64,000 nt of DNA from Paenibacillus sp. BSR1-1 (GCF_030403775.1 NZ_JAQMWQ010000023.1:1-64000), one strand, 5' to 3'. Positions 32,701 through 41,147 are shown, counted from the first letter of the stretch. Notes: a model not told the origin generated them from the sequence alone. A program made the numbers and translations.

Positions 32701-34717
32701 AATAACTATTTCCGCTCAAATCTGTTAGTTTGACACTTAGCTTATCGCTATTTCCTACATTAAAATCATCCAATCGGAAGGTTCCGTTAGCTCTTAAGGG
32801 AATGCTCTGGCCATTGATTTCCATGGCGACAAACGGAAGGGTGGCGCCGGATAAATTCACGTTGCCGCCGCTTCGAACAAGCGGTGTATCATATAGAGTA
32901 AAAGGAACTTTATTGATAATCCGGTTCGTGGCTACCAAACTGCCAATCGTGTTGGACCCCACAAAAATGGCTTGTCCATTAAGGGGAGTATAGTAACCAA
33001 ATGCAATAGAATTAGCAACCACACTGCCCGTGACTCTTAGGCCGCCGTTGCTCCTGAAGCCGCCAAGGACATAAACATTCCCATTAATGGTGACATTGCC
33101 GTTAATCGTTAAGCGCGCTCCAGGCGCAATATACACATCCGAATTAATGGTTTGATTGGACCAGGATTCATAACCGGATACGATTTTACTATTAATCGGT
33201 TCGATCGGTTTTAAGACGGTAAAATCGCCTTTGCTTAAATCCGTTTCGCTCGATTTAATAAGAGTCCTATTCTGATTAATATCAACAACTTCAATGGAAT
33301 CGAGCTTCCATTTACCTGTTTCTGTTTTATTATCAATCTTCCAATCACTCACAGTAAATGCTCGATGATCTTCTGACCATAGTGCAAAATCTACCTGTTT
33401 TTGGCTGGGCGTTAGATAATGAAAAATAATGTTATCAACCTGTGTATCATCTGAGGCAGTAGCAGCAAAACTTACATAATCACCTGCCTCTACCATTCCA
33501 CCGCCTGCTGCAAAACTAATAAGGGTAGGCGGGTTCTTTTCAGTAATAACCCTGAACTCTCCGTCAGCTAGTTTAGAGTCTGAATTTTGACCATAGGCAG
33601 CTTCATTTCCTGTAGAGTCATAAATGCTAAGGTGTGAGATTGTAAACATTCCAGGGTCCATTCCATCTGTAATCAAAATTTTCCCCTCAAAAGCATTTGT
33701 TTCATTATTAAAGTTCATAGGAACACTAATAGAACTTTGATAAAGAGAATTTTCATAGGTTAATGAAACACTGCTTGTGCTGACATCATCCCAAACCTTA
33801 ACGCTGACTGTAACGGTATCCCCAATATTCGCAGATGTTTTATCGATACTTATACTCTCCAACACAGGCTTTTGAATATCGGCACCAGTTACACTTTTTA
33901 CGGTAAATTCTCCAGCTTCCAACTGGGGATCGGAATTACTAGTATAGGTATGACCATTACCTTTAATATCATAGATAGTAAGTTCCTTTATTTTGAAGGT
34001 TCCATATTCCGTATCATTCGGAATCACATAGCTGGCTTCATAGGTGTCCGTTTGTGGATTGTAGGTCATTGGAACAAAGAGATCTCGTTTAGAATAAGGA
34101 GATTGGTAGGTCAATGAAACAGCATCAGTCCCGACATCATCTGAGGCCTTGACCTTCACATTCACTGTATCGGATACCGTTGCTTCCTTCTTATCGATAG
34201 TAATACTGTCCAACACAGGCATCTGAACATCAATCCCTGTTGTTCCGCTAACGGTAAAATCCCCATTCGATACTTGATCCCGAGTATCTGTCGCCATGCC
34301 ATAGGTATTACTATTCCCAGACGTGTCATAGATTGTTAGGTTATCAACTTCAAAAGTTCCATACTCAAAGTTTTCTGGGATGGAAATAATTCCTTCATAA
34401 GCATTGGTTTCCGTATTGTAATTGACTGGAACATACATGACTCTTTTTGAAATGGCTGAAGAGTACATCAAAGATATCCAGCTAATTCCGACATCATCCG
34501 ATGCCTTCACACTAACTTTAACGGTATCGCCGGCCGTGGCTTCCTTTTTACCCACCTGGATGCTTTCTAGCACGGGTTTTGTGACATCACCGTTTGCATA
34601 TGTAGGATGGATGGGAACGGAAGTAATAAATAACAGTAATGCTGTGATGATAGAGATGATCCTAAACAACTCTTGTATCCTCGCTTTCCTATCAGAGAAG
34701 TAGTACTTTCGTAACAT
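29750..34717 (-). CDS. Large secreted surface protein: Ig-like repeats, beta-helix segment, choline-binding-type C-terminus
   Basis: 1655 residues with a signal peptide (hydrophobic ISIITALLLFITSVP, cleavage likely near YANGD). Four N-terminal domains begin with the pattern KPVLESIxxxKxEAxxGDTVxV. A segment around residues 500-610 with TINGNVTINGNVYVLGG resembles polymer-forming beta-helical proteins. Then come about ten Ig-like repeats, most opening PxKPxVNEVTDKDxxVxG and ending AGNVSExxxVxVKD. The C-terminus has about seven WYYFGTSGAM/GWxKxGxxW repeats of the cell-wall/choline-binding type. It is probably non-covalently attached to the cell surface and used in adhesion. A TTG at 34669 with GAGG upstream gives a cleaner signal peptide than ATG 34717, which lacks a ribosome site. 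Confidence 0.88.
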   Translation of the reverse strand: MLRKYYFSDRKARIQELFRIISIITALLLFITSVPIHPTYANGDVTKPVLESIQVGKKEATAGDTVKVSVKASDDVGISWISLMYSSAISKRVMYVPVNYNTETNAYEGIISIPENFEYGTFEVDNLTIYDTSGNSNTYGMATDTRDQVSNGDFTVSGTTGIDVQMPVLDSITIDKKEATVSDTVNVKVKASDDVGTDAVSLTYQSPYSKRDLFVPMTYNPQTDTYEASYVIPNDTEYGTFKIKELTIYDIKGNGHTYTSNSDPQLEAGEFTVKSVTGADIQKPVLESISIDKTSANIGDTVTVSVKVWDDVSTSSVSLTYENSLYQSSISVPMNFNNETNAFEGKILITDGMDPGMFTISHLSIYDSTGNEAAYGQNSDSKLADGEFRVITEKNPPTLISFAAGGGMVEAGDYVSFAATASDDTQVDNIIFHYLTPSQKQVDFALWSEDHRAFTVSDWKIDNKTETGKWKLDSIEVVDINQNRTLIKSSETDLSKGDFTVLKPIEPINSKIVSGYESWSNQTINSDVYIAPGARLTINGNVTINGNVYVLGGFRSNGGLRVTGSVVANSIAFGYYTPLNGQAIFVGSNTIGSLVATNRIINKVPFTLYDTPLVRSGGNVNLSGATLPFVAMEINGQSIPLRANGTFRLDDFNVGNSDKLSVKLTDLSGNSYYYSYEIAEIYVDDITKNSQTITGKTAADSSVRILENDRVIGDGTADDQGYFSIPVSNLVENTKLTFEVRDSNNQLLTSKDIFVRDITAPEMPAVNTVTDKATVVSGKAEAGSTVVVKKNGSEIGKAVTAEDETFTIDIPLQKAGSELLITAVDKAGNVGEAATVVVEDVTAPEKPVVKNVKENATTVTGSAEPGAKIEVAVQDSIIGESTVDESGKFIVSIPAQKLGTSLTVTAVDHAGNRSETATVVVKDGTAPEKPIVDEVTDKDLKVTGKAEAGSTVFLRDKEGNVLGTAAAESDGTFTVPLMNAPSAGAELSVTSVDQDDNVSEPAIVMVKDVTPPSKPVVNEVTDKDTAVSGRAEAGTKVEVSLAGEMIGSGIAGDDGHFSIGIPVQQAGTTLKITSADKAGNVSEESVVVVKDVTAPGKPFVNEVTDMDDTVTGSAEAGSLVEVWNGTQRIGSNEADADGSFNVAIKALAADTKLTITAKDTAGNVSEATAVMVKDVTAPSKPVVTEATDAANIVIGSAEAGSKVEVSKDGSVIGNAVAGFNGSFTVNLSIIVKAGTTLSVTATDKAGNVSNAAVVMVKDVIPPADLSVHEVTDKDDAVTGSSEPGTKVIVSLLQDGTEIGSAITDEKGNFSVKIPVQQAGTSLQIYALDDAGNRSNTSTITVKDVTIPAMPVVNEVSDQDYAVRGTGEANTTVKVWLNGSLIGSDYVTGDGTFFVRIPEQNAGTELLVTLTDRVGHVSEAAKVIVKDGIPPKEAIVNEVSNRDTTVAGQAEANARVEVKNSEGALLGAATAGSDGKFAVTIPVQAYATELLITVVDAAGNVSEAVSVTVGKAKLAGWYKENGFWYYYDPVTYDLQLGWFKVGSSKFYADGYGKMQTGWQKIGPAWYYFGTSGVMATGWVKVGTAWYFFGSSGAMQTGWMKSGSSWYYFGTSGAMKVGWLQSGSTWYYFMSSGAMATGTIKIGGSSYYFDKNGVWRK

Positions 34718-34899
34718 TTCAATTTTATAACAAATCTAGAATTCAATACACTTCCAAATTTTGAAAAAATAGATATCTTCAAACCTTCGACAATATTCAT
34801 ATATTTTCCACAATTATCAACTGGCAATATATTTACATTGATTCTTTAATCTAGTAAAATATGTAACTAATATAGATAGAGGGAGGAGACCATTCGAAA

Positions 34900-35052
34900 T
34901 TGGAACAGAAAGTTAAAAACAGCTCGAATATCGCCGATTTTTCAGAGATTGTGAAAAAGGCATATGAAAAGGGCGTCAATGAGAATGAAATGACACTGGA
35001 AAAACTAATCGAAGATATAAAAGCGGATCTTAAAAATTTAATGGTCGTATAA
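34900..35052 (+). CDS. 50-residue charged protein, unknown
   Basis: TTG 34900 lies about eleven bases after GGGAGGAG. The product is 50 residues, helical, rich in Lys and Glu, with no membrane segment (ends KADLKNLMVV). It has a dedicated terminator at 35070-35101. The function is unknown; size and helix content recall small regulatory or Spo0E-like peptides, but the Spo0E motif is not present. Confidence 0.55.
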   Translation: MEQKVKNSSNIADFSEIVKKAYEKGVNENEMTLEKLIEDIKADLKNLMVV

Positions 35053-35069
35053 ATATATAATATGTTAGA

Positions 35070-35101
35070 AGTCTGTCGGTAAAGTCCGACAGGCTTTTTT
35101 T
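35070..35101 (+). terminator. Terminator after the 50-residue gene
   Basis: CTGTCGG (35073-35079) pairs with CCGACAG (35086-35092) and a T-run follows. Confidence 0.88.
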
Positions 35102-35135
35102 AAAATAAAAACCGAGTTTCTTCTATTTATAATAT

Positions 35136-35149
35136 TGAAACCGCTTGCA
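35136..35149 (+). promoter_or_regulatory. Candidate CcpA binding site (cre)
   Basis: TGAAACCGCTTGCA matches the cre consensus TGWAANCGNTNWCA at all but one position. It follows a TATAAT (about 35129) and lies 180 bases before the small membrane gene. Confidence 0.45.
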
Positions 35150-35326
35150 TTGTTGTAATATCAACAATTCAAATCAAATTTTAATTTTTTGGTACTATAG
35201 GAATTACTGCCTAAGTAGTAGAAAAATGGCGTGACTTAATGACCGAAAATTATGGATTAGGAGGAATTTGGCAATTATTTGTAGAAATTATATGTCACAT
35301 AATTCCATTTAGAGGTGAAAGTGACA

Positions 35327-35863
35327 ATGAGGCAAACTCGACAATATAAATCTCCCAATGCTGCGATGTTGTGGTCGGTGGTTCTACCGGGATTCGGCCA
35401 ATTATACAATAAGGATTATCTTGTCGGTTTTGCCCTGATCGCCTTGGAGTTTCTCGTGAACTTAAACGCAAACTTAAACCTATCCCTTATCACTACCTTT
35501 GTGGGTGATATGAATTCCTCTCATCATTCGATTAATTATCGTTGGGGGCTTTTTTATCCATCGATTTATGGTTACGCCATCTGGCAGGCCTATAATGCCG
35601 CTAGGGCCAATAATGAAAAACTCGTAGGGAAAGAGGGCCCGATGCGAACCTATTTCTCCGGTTTCTTCCTTGGATTGGTCATCGGTATGGATTTCGGGCT
35701 TTTCTGGCATGACGGCAGTTTTATCACGCAGCTTACAGCACTTCGTTTTCTAGACTATCCTGTTGTGAACGGGATTGTGTTCGGACTGCTGATGGGTATC
35801 CTCGGTCACATTATGGAAAATAAGGTGTATCGAAAACAAAAGGCAGCGGTAGAAAAGTCGTAA
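35327..35863 (+). CDS. Membrane protein sharing the PGxG-type module of the 24-kb protein
   Basis: 178 residues; ATG 35327 has AGAGGTG nine bases upstream and is preferred over GTG 35315. The first half (WSVVLPGFGQLYNKDYLVGF, then NLSLITTFVGD and YPSIYGYAIWQAYNAARANN) aligns by eye with both copies of the module in the 415-residue protein at 23305-24552. The second half has two more membrane segments. Function unknown. A cre-like site upstream suggests carbon control. A bidirectional terminator follows. Confidence 0.72.
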   Translation: MRQTRQYKSPNAAMLWSVVLPGFGQLYNKDYLVGFALIALEFLVNLNANLNLSLITTFVGDMNSSHHSINYRWGLFYPSIYGYAIWQAYNAARANNEKLVGKEGPMRTYFSGFFLGLVIGMDFGLFWHDGSFITQLTALRFLDYPVVNGIVFGLLMGILGHIMENKVYRKQKAAVEKS

Positions 35864-35886
35864 TAGAACTAGATTTTTTCCTAATT

Positions 35887-35921
35887 AAGACTGGCTTATT
35901 GTACATAAGCCAGTCTTTTAG
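35887..35921. terminator. Bidirectional terminator
   Basis: AAGACTGGCTTAT pairs perfectly with ATAAGCCAGTCTT around a five-base loop, between the plus-strand membrane gene and the minus-strand kinase gene. Confidence 0.92.
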
Positions 35922-35926
35922 TTGTT

Positions 35927-37426
35927 TCATTTATTAGGCAACGTAACGACAAAGGTAGTGATATTATCTTTACTAGTAACATCCGTCCTGCCTTTGTGCA
36001 GCTCCACAAATCTCTTAACGACCGCTAAACCTAATCCGGTTCCGGCGGAATCTTTTTGGACAGCTTTTCCACGATAAGAATGTTCAAAGATTAGACATAA
36101 TTCATCCTCTGGTATTTCCACGCCTCTATTTTTGATGGTGATTTGAATACTTGCACCATCTGAAGCCAGTCCAGTATAAATCCATTTTGGTTCAAACGAA
36201 TATTTCACCGCATTTTCCATTAGGGAATCCAATATATGCAGGATGTGATTAAAAGGAATGGTGGTGAAGATCCCCTCTTTTATGCTCATCTCATTAGTAA
36301 TCTTCTCGTCATCCATCATTTTCCGATCAAGGTAATCGATCATATGACGGGACAAACTATAGGAATGCCCATTTTCTGTTTCAATTTCTTGTAATTTTGA
36401 CAACGTAATAATCTTCTCTGTCATGGAAGAAATGCGTTCAACCTGGGAAGCGATAATATTGAGCCGTTCTTCTACCTTTTTTTCATTTTTAAATCCGAAC
36501 ATGCGAAAATAATCAACGGAATGCATAATCGACTGCAGCGGTGTCCGGATTTGATGAGTAATTTCCCGAGCGCTTTGCTGTTGAGAGAGAACTGCTTGTT
36601 CCGCTCGTTCTAAAATAAAATTCACTTCATCGGTTAATTGATTTAGATAGGAATTATTTTTTGAATGATAAGGGATTCTTTCACGAAAATTATTTTTGTT
36701 CACATGGATTAACTTTTTTAGGGCCGTATGTAGTGGTTTAAAAATATCTTTAGCAGCGAAATATGCTGCCAAAAAGGCTGTTATATAAATCATGAAAACG
36801 GCCGTAACCAATTGAAATAAAATGGTTTTGATTCGCAGGAAGTAGGCATACTCAATATTCACATAGGTCCGAATTTCTCCGCGAAATCCAAGTACATCTA
36901 CCGATTTGCTTACATAGGTAAAATAAAGATCGTGATCTTTTACAAAATGGATGTTTTTATTTATTTGAAATAAGCCGTGTCCTAATAAAAACCGATAGCC
37001 TTCTACCGTCATGTTAGTGAGTACATGAAAAAATGGAGGAGTTCGAGTCATGGGAACATCCCCACAAGACATGTGTGATTGATTCACCGGTAAATGAAGT
37101 TTGGCCTTAGAATTGTATTCGGAGAGCATTTGGGTATCCCGGTTGTAGGTAACGATACAATATACATCTCCGGCCAACAGTTGGAAATGCCTATCTTTTA
37201 TTTTTTGAGGCATCACACGATCTGGGACGCCCAGGATATCCGGTCCTGTCTCAACCTTCATATTTTGCCACTGATAGCGATAGGTCACTACCTTATCTAA
37301 TTCAGAAAGCAGAAGAAAGGGTGTACGGATGAAAGATAAGACAACGAAAATAATCGTAATAAAGAAGGCAATCCGAATGGACAGGCGGGCAGATAAACGT
37401 TTTGAATCGGATACATTAGTCTTCAA
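35927..37426 (-). CDS. Membrane sensor histidine kinase
   Basis: 499 residues. Membrane segments at about 17-38 and 203-224 enclose an extracytoplasmic domain of roughly 165 residues. A HAMP-like linker follows, then the phospho-acceptor H291 in REITHQIRTPLQS, and an ATPase domain ending with GTGLGLAVVKRFVELH. It autophosphorylates and passes phosphate to the regulator encoded just upstream, whose gene overlaps this start by 11 bases. The signal is unknown. Location beside the divergent exopolysaccharide operon suggests, but does not prove, that this operon is a target. Confidence 0.93.
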   Translation of the reverse strand: MKTNVSDSKRLSARLSIRIAFFITIIFVVLSFIRTPFLLLSELDKVVTYRYQWQNMKVETGPDILGVPDRVMPQKIKDRHFQLLAGDVYCIVTYNRDTQMLSEYNSKAKLHLPVNQSHMSCGDVPMTRTPPFFHVLTNMTVEGYRFLLGHGLFQINKNIHFVKDHDLYFTYVSKSVDVLGFRGEIRTYVNIEYAYFLRIKTILFQLVTAVFMIYITAFLAAYFAAKDIFKPLHTALKKLIHVNKNNFRERIPYHSKNNSYLNQLTDEVNFILERAEQAVLSQQQSAREITHQIRTPLQSIMHSVDYFRMFGFKNEKKVEERLNIIASQVERISSMTEKIITLSKLQEIETENGHSYSLSRHMIDYLDRKMMDDEKITNEMSIKEGIFTTIPFNHILHILDSLMENAVKYSFEPKWIYTGLASDGASIQITIKNRGVEIPEDELCLIFEHSYRGKAVQKDSAGTGLGLAVVKRFVELHKGRTDVTSKDNITTFVVTLPNK

Positions 37427-38105
37427 GGAGATATCCTACCCCTCGTACCGTTTGGATGTAATCAGAGGGCAGTGTCTCGCGTAAACGCCTAATGGCGACA
37501 TCAATTTTGTTTTTGTCCGAATCGGATATTTCGTCGTATCCCCATACTTCTTTGGCGATTTCCTCGCGTGAAACGGCATGGTTTTTGTTTTTTACTAAGC
37601 ATACAAGGATGTCGAATAGTGTAGGGCTTAGATGAACCAATTGTTCCCCTGCTGTTACCCGACGAGTGATTAAGGATATGGTCAGATCTTTGTAAGACAA
37701 TATACTGATATAAGGTTTAGACGAATTTTGTAATCTTCTTATCACGGTTTGTATTTTTGCAATCAACACCGGGATATTATAAGGCTTTGTAATATAATCC
37801 TCCGCCCCGGAATACAGCCCTTGGGTAATATCTGCCGGATCGGCTCTAGCGGTAAGGTATATATAGGGAACCGTCTTTTTTTCATTTACCATTCTGGCAA
37901 CGTCAAAACCTGAACGCATTAAGCCGTGTTGGGCATAAGGATCTAACGTTATATCTAAAATCATGAGGTCATATTCGTTTTCCAGCGCAGCATTATAGGT
38001 ATCTTTAGCATTATTAAAGTAATCCACCTCGAAGGATGCTTCTTGTAACATCTCCTGCAAAAAAGACCCAATCACCACATCATCATCCAAAAGTAATAAT
38101 CGCAA
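37416..38105 (-). CDS. OmpR/PhoB family response regulator
   Basis: 229 residues from TTG 38105, which lies six bases after AGAGGTGG; an upstream in-frame ATG at 38138 would place extra residues before the usual LLLLDDD start. The receiver has DDD at 7-9, phospho-acceptor D51 in LMILDIT and Lys in ITKPYN. The C-terminal winged helix contains VAIRRLRETL and the final VRGVGYLLE. It partners the downstream kinase. Regulators of this class bind direct repeats with an 11-bp step, and such repeats occur in front of the divergent eps operon. Confidence 0.93.
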   Translation of the reverse strand: MRLLLLDDDVVIGSFLQEMLQEASFEVDYFNNAKDTYNAALENEYDLMILDITLDPYAQHGLMRSGFDVARMVNEKKTVPYIYLTARADPADITQGLYSGAEDYITKPYNIPVLIAKIQTVIRRLQNSSKPYISILSYKDLTISLITRRVTAGEQLVHLSPTLFDILVCLVKNKNHAVSREEIAKEVWGYDEISDSDKNKIDVAIRRLRETLPSDYIQTVRGVGYLLED

Positions 38106-38428
38106 ATTCTCCACCTCTATAAATATTAGAATTTCCATATACAGATTTGTTATTACCTATACATAAATACAATTTTGCATCCCTCTTGAGAGCTATAACC
38201 TCTTATACGACATAATTCTTACAATCCTGTCAGAAAGCATTCACTAAATGGTAAGTGGTGATATTCTGTGTATTGTGGTTTAATAGGACACTTGTGTACC
38301 TATTAAATAATATTAGTGGAAGACTCCGCAATTGATGGAGTCCCGAATGAAAAAATATTCCAATTTCCTATTTCCTCTTCAAATTTCTTACAAAAAGTTG
38401 TTTAATAATTCATGTAGCATTATTTATG

Positions 38429-38476
38429 ACAAATATTTTACAAATAATATAAAAATGTGACAAATTGTGATATAAT
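38429..38476 (+). promoter_or_regulatory. eps operon promoter with ACAAAT direct repeats
   Basis: A perfect -10 TATAAT (38471-38476) lacks a -35 at 17 bases (TATAAA is there instead). Upstream are ACAAAT copies at 38429, 38440 and 38460, that is steps of 11 and 20 bp, inside TKACAAAT-type units. This is the layout of a promoter activated by an OmpR/PhoP-type regulator. Confidence 0.5.
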
Positions 38477-38513
38477 AGATAACGTTTTGTATTTACGTAT
38501 TCAGGAGGACGAA

Positions 38514-39263
38514 ATGGAAGAGACTATAAGTTTAAAAGAGTTGCTCGAGACATTGAAAAAGCGATTGCTATTAATCGTTTCGATAACCGTCATTGCCGGA
38601 TTAATTAGTGGAATTGTAAGTTACATTTTCTTAACCCCGATATACCAAGCTTCAACACAGATTCTCGTAAACCAAGCGAAAAATGACCAAGCAGTGTACA
38701 ATCCAGGTGAAGTACAAACCAACCTTCAATTAATTAACACCTACAATGTTATTATCACTAGCCCAGCTATCTTAGATATCGTCATTGATGAGCTTCACTT
38801 AGATATGACAGCTTCTCAATTAAAAGGAAAGATTACTGTAGGAAGCGAAAAAGATTCACAGGTTGTGAACCTGTCTGTTCAGGATTCAAAAGCAGAAGAT
38901 GCAGCAGATATAGCAAATAAAACTGCAGAAGTATTCAAAAAAGAAATTCCAAACATCATGAAAGTTGATAACGTAAGTATCCTAGCAAAAGCAGATGTTT
39001 CTGAAAATCCATCACCAATAAAACCAAGAAAATTATTAAATGTAGCAATTGCTATTGTTGTTGGCTTAATGGCTGGTGTCGGACTAGCGTTCTTACTCGA
39101 GTACTTTAATAATACTATCAAAAACGAGCAAGATATCGAAAAAATATTAGAGCTTCCAATCTTAGGCATAATTGCGACAATAGATGATCAAAAGATCGAA
39201 GAATTAAAGAAACGTAATGCGGCAGGCAAGAAAAAGGACAGAGGTGATTCCATTGGCGCTTAA
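38514..39263 (+). CDS. Wzz/CapA-type chain-length modulator and BY-kinase activator
   Basis: 249 residues; ATG 38514 is preceded by AGGAGG. One membrane segment near residues 20-40 and a second at about 175-195 enclose an extracytoplasmic Wzz domain. The cytoplasmic C-terminal tail activates the tyrosine kinase encoded next, with which the gene overlaps by 11 bases. Equivalent to YveK/EpsA, CapA or YwqC. First gene of the eps operon. Confidence 0.92.
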   Translation: MEETISLKELLETLKKRLLLIVSITVIAGLISGIVSYIFLTPIYQASTQILVNQAKNDQAVYNPGEVQTNLQLINTYNVIITSPAILDIVIDELHLDMTASQLKGKITVGSEKDSQVVNLSVQDSKAEDAADIANKTAEVFKKEIPNIMKVDNVSILAKADVSENPSPIKPRKLLNVAIAIVVGLMAGVGLAFLLEYFNNTIKNEQDIEKILELPILGIIATIDDQKIEELKKRNAAGKKKDRGDSIGA

Positions 39264-39954
39264 AAAGAAGAAAATAACAAGTAGTGATGCAAGCCGAAAG
39301 TTAATAACTGCTATTGCACCAAAATCACCTATTTCTGAACAATATAGAACGATTCGTACTAGTATCCAATATTCTTCTGTTGATGAAGAAATCAGATCAA
39401 TTATGGTTACATCTTCTGGGCCTGCTGAAGGAAAATCAACAACAGCTGCAAACCTAGCGGTAACATTTGCACAGTTAGGAAAAAGAGTATTACTAGTCGA
39501 TGCTGATTTACGCAAACCTACAGTTCACCATACCTTTGGTGTTAACAATCTAAAAGGCTTTACAACTGTATTAACGAAACAAGCCACACTTGAGAGTGCT
39601 GTTCTTGATACTGATGAGAAAGATCTTTATATTTTAACAAGTGGTCCAGTCCCGCCGAATCCTGCAGAACTATTAAGCTCGAAATCTATGGAACAATTTA
39701 TGGAAGAAATAAAGGAACAATTTGAATATATAATTTTTGATACACCGCCTTTATTAGCGGTAGCGGATCCGCAAATACTTGCAAATCAATGCGATGGATC
39801 GATTCTTGTAGTTTATAGTGAAAAAACTGAAATCGACCAAGCGAAAAAGGGTAAGGAATTACTTCAAAATGCCCAAAGTAAACTTCTTGGTGTAGTTCTC
39901 AACCATAAAGAATTAAAGAATAATGATTATTACTATTATTATGGTTCAAAATAA
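39253..39954 (+). CDS. Bacterial tyrosine kinase (BY-kinase, CapB/EpsB/YwqD type)
   Basis: 233 residues from TTG 39253, seven bases after GAGGTG. Walker A SSGPAEGKST (about 54-63), Walker A' LLVDADLRKP (about 80-89) and Walker B FEYIIFDTPP are complete. The C-terminal tail NNDYYYYYGSK is the autophosphorylated Tyr cluster. It phosphorylates itself and polysaccharide enzymes such as the UDP-sugar dehydrogenase, in complex with the preceding membrane modulator. Confidence 0.95.
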   Translation: MALKKKKITSSDASRKLITAIAPKSPISEQYRTIRTSIQYSSVDEEIRSIMVTSSGPAEGKSTTAANLAVTFAQLGKRVLLVDADLRKPTVHHTFGVNNLKGFTTVLTKQATLESAVLDTDEKDLYILTSGPVPPNPAELLSSKSMEQFMEEIKEQFEYIIFDTPPLLAVADPQILANQCDGSILVVYSEKTEIDQAKKGKELLQNAQSKLLGVVLNHKELKNNDYYYYYGSK

Positions 39955-40053
39955 TAAGTTTCGACAAAATCCGTCCGTTTACTAGTACTTTCGACGGTGG
40001 TACGATAATAAAGTTGTAGGAAAATAGCGGTTTATTTGAAAAGGGTGTGGGGT

Positions 40054-40818
40054 ATGATTGATCTACATTGTCACATATTGCCTGGAGTGGACGATGGGGC
40101 GAAGGACTTATTGGAAAGTATCTTAATGGCCAAAAAGGCCGTTGAACAAGGTGTTCATACCATTGTCGCTACCCCACATCATTTAAATAATCGATATGAA
40201 AACAATAAACAAAAAATTATTTCTAGAGTTGAAGAGTTAAATCGAGCATTAGTACAAGAAAAAATAAATCTAAATGTTCTTCCAGGTCAAGAAACACGAA
40301 TCTACGGTGAAATGATTGAAGGATATGAGGCGGGTGAGATTCTCCCAATTAATAACACACAGTATGTGTTAGTAGAATTCTCCTCGTCTCATGTTCCAAG
40401 ATACTCTGAAAAGCTGTTTTATGAATTGCAGATGAAAGGCCTTATTCCGGTAATTGTACATCCTGAACGAAACCAGCAAATTATTGAGCAGCCGGATATT
40501 CTTTACCAGTTTGTTGAAAAAGGTGTGCTAACTCAGGTTACAGCAGCAAGTGTTTGCGGAGATTTTGGGAAAAAGGTAAGAAACTTTTCACTGCAATTAA
40601 TTGAAGCAAACCTTACTCATGTGATTTCATCGGATGCTCATAATATGAGCAGCAGAACGTTCAAGATTAGAGAAGCTTTTGAAACGATTAAATCAAGGTA
40701 TGGAAATGAAATGGTGTATTTATTTGAAGAAAATGCGTCCTTAATTATTGATGGTGACCATGTGTACAAAGAAACACCGGAACGAATTAAAAAGAAGAAG
40801 TTCTTTAAAATATTTTAA
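40054..40818 (+). CDS. Protein tyrosine phosphatase, PHP family (CapC/CpsB/YwqE type)
   Basis: 254 residues starting at ATG 40054, close after GGTGTGGGG. The metal-binding PHP motifs are DLHCHILPGVDDGA near the N-terminus, GQETRIYGEM, VIVHPERN and SSDAHN. It dephosphorylates the BY-kinase and its targets and so resets polymer assembly. The order modulator, kinase, phosphatase is standard for Bacillus polysaccharide loci. Confidence 0.95.
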   Translation: MIDLHCHILPGVDDGAKDLLESILMAKKAVEQGVHTIVATPHHLNNRYENNKQKIISRVEELNRALVQEKINLNVLPGQETRIYGEMIEGYEAGEILPINNTQYVLVEFSSSHVPRYSEKLFYELQMKGLIPVIVHPERNQQIIEQPDILYQFVEKGVLTQVTAASVCGDFGKKVRNFSLQLIEANLTHVISSDAHNMSSRTFKIREAFETIKSRYGNEMVYLFEENASLIIDGDHVYKETPERIKKKKFFKIF

Positions 40819-40821
40819 CCT

Positions 40822-41010
40822 ACTAAGCCGGTGAGAATGGACCCAAACAATTAAACATCTTCTTAGGCTTAAGGGCCTGAACGGCGAGGCATCCCTGTCC
40901 GTTATCCATGGGGGCACTCGATCATGCTGTGGGAGGGAAGATTAACTTCCATCCTTAGACGCATGTCGTCAAAAGGATGATGTGAGGACGGGTTAGATGC
41001 CCGATAAATA
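40822..41010 (+). ncRNA. Structured RNA between phosphatase and galU, EAR-like candidate
   Basis: The 329-base gap has no gene but is richer in G and C than its surroundings and strongly structured. It contains GGAAG/CTTCC, the nested stem CATCCTT/AAGGATG enclosing GACG/CGTC, and CGGG/CCCG. A full intrinsic terminator follows at 41018-41081 inside the operon. Bacillales eps operons carry the EAR (epsC) RNA, an antiterminator that lets polymerase pass internal terminators; position and layout fit. I cannot confirm the EAR consensus from memory, so a different riboswitch-like element is possible. Confidence 0.6.
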
Positions 41011-41017
41011 ATAAAAC

Positions 41018-41081
41018 AATAAATATCTAATGAAAGAATAAGTGTGAAAGCACTTGCAATTCCATTAGATATTTATTTTTT
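41018..41081 (+). terminator. Internal long-stem terminator upstream of galU
   Basis: AATAAATATCTAATG (41018-41032) pairs fully with CATTAGATATTTATT (41063-41077), followed by T-run. The loop holds a small extra hairpin AAGTG/CACTT. Confidence 0.82.
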
Positions 41082-41147
41082 GCCCATGGGCTTTAATGGG
41101 GAAAAGAGTTTATTAGATTAACAAAATAATAATAGGAGGAAGAATCC

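Noticed and set aside
35239-35349. A 36-codon frame overlapping the start of the 35327 membrane gene
   Set aside because: No ribosome binding site before its ATG, and it overlaps the better supported start.
41042-41058. Cre site in the loop of the terminator before galU
   Set aside because: TGAAAGCACTTGCA lacks the central CG and has a second mismatch; it is part of a small hairpin instead.
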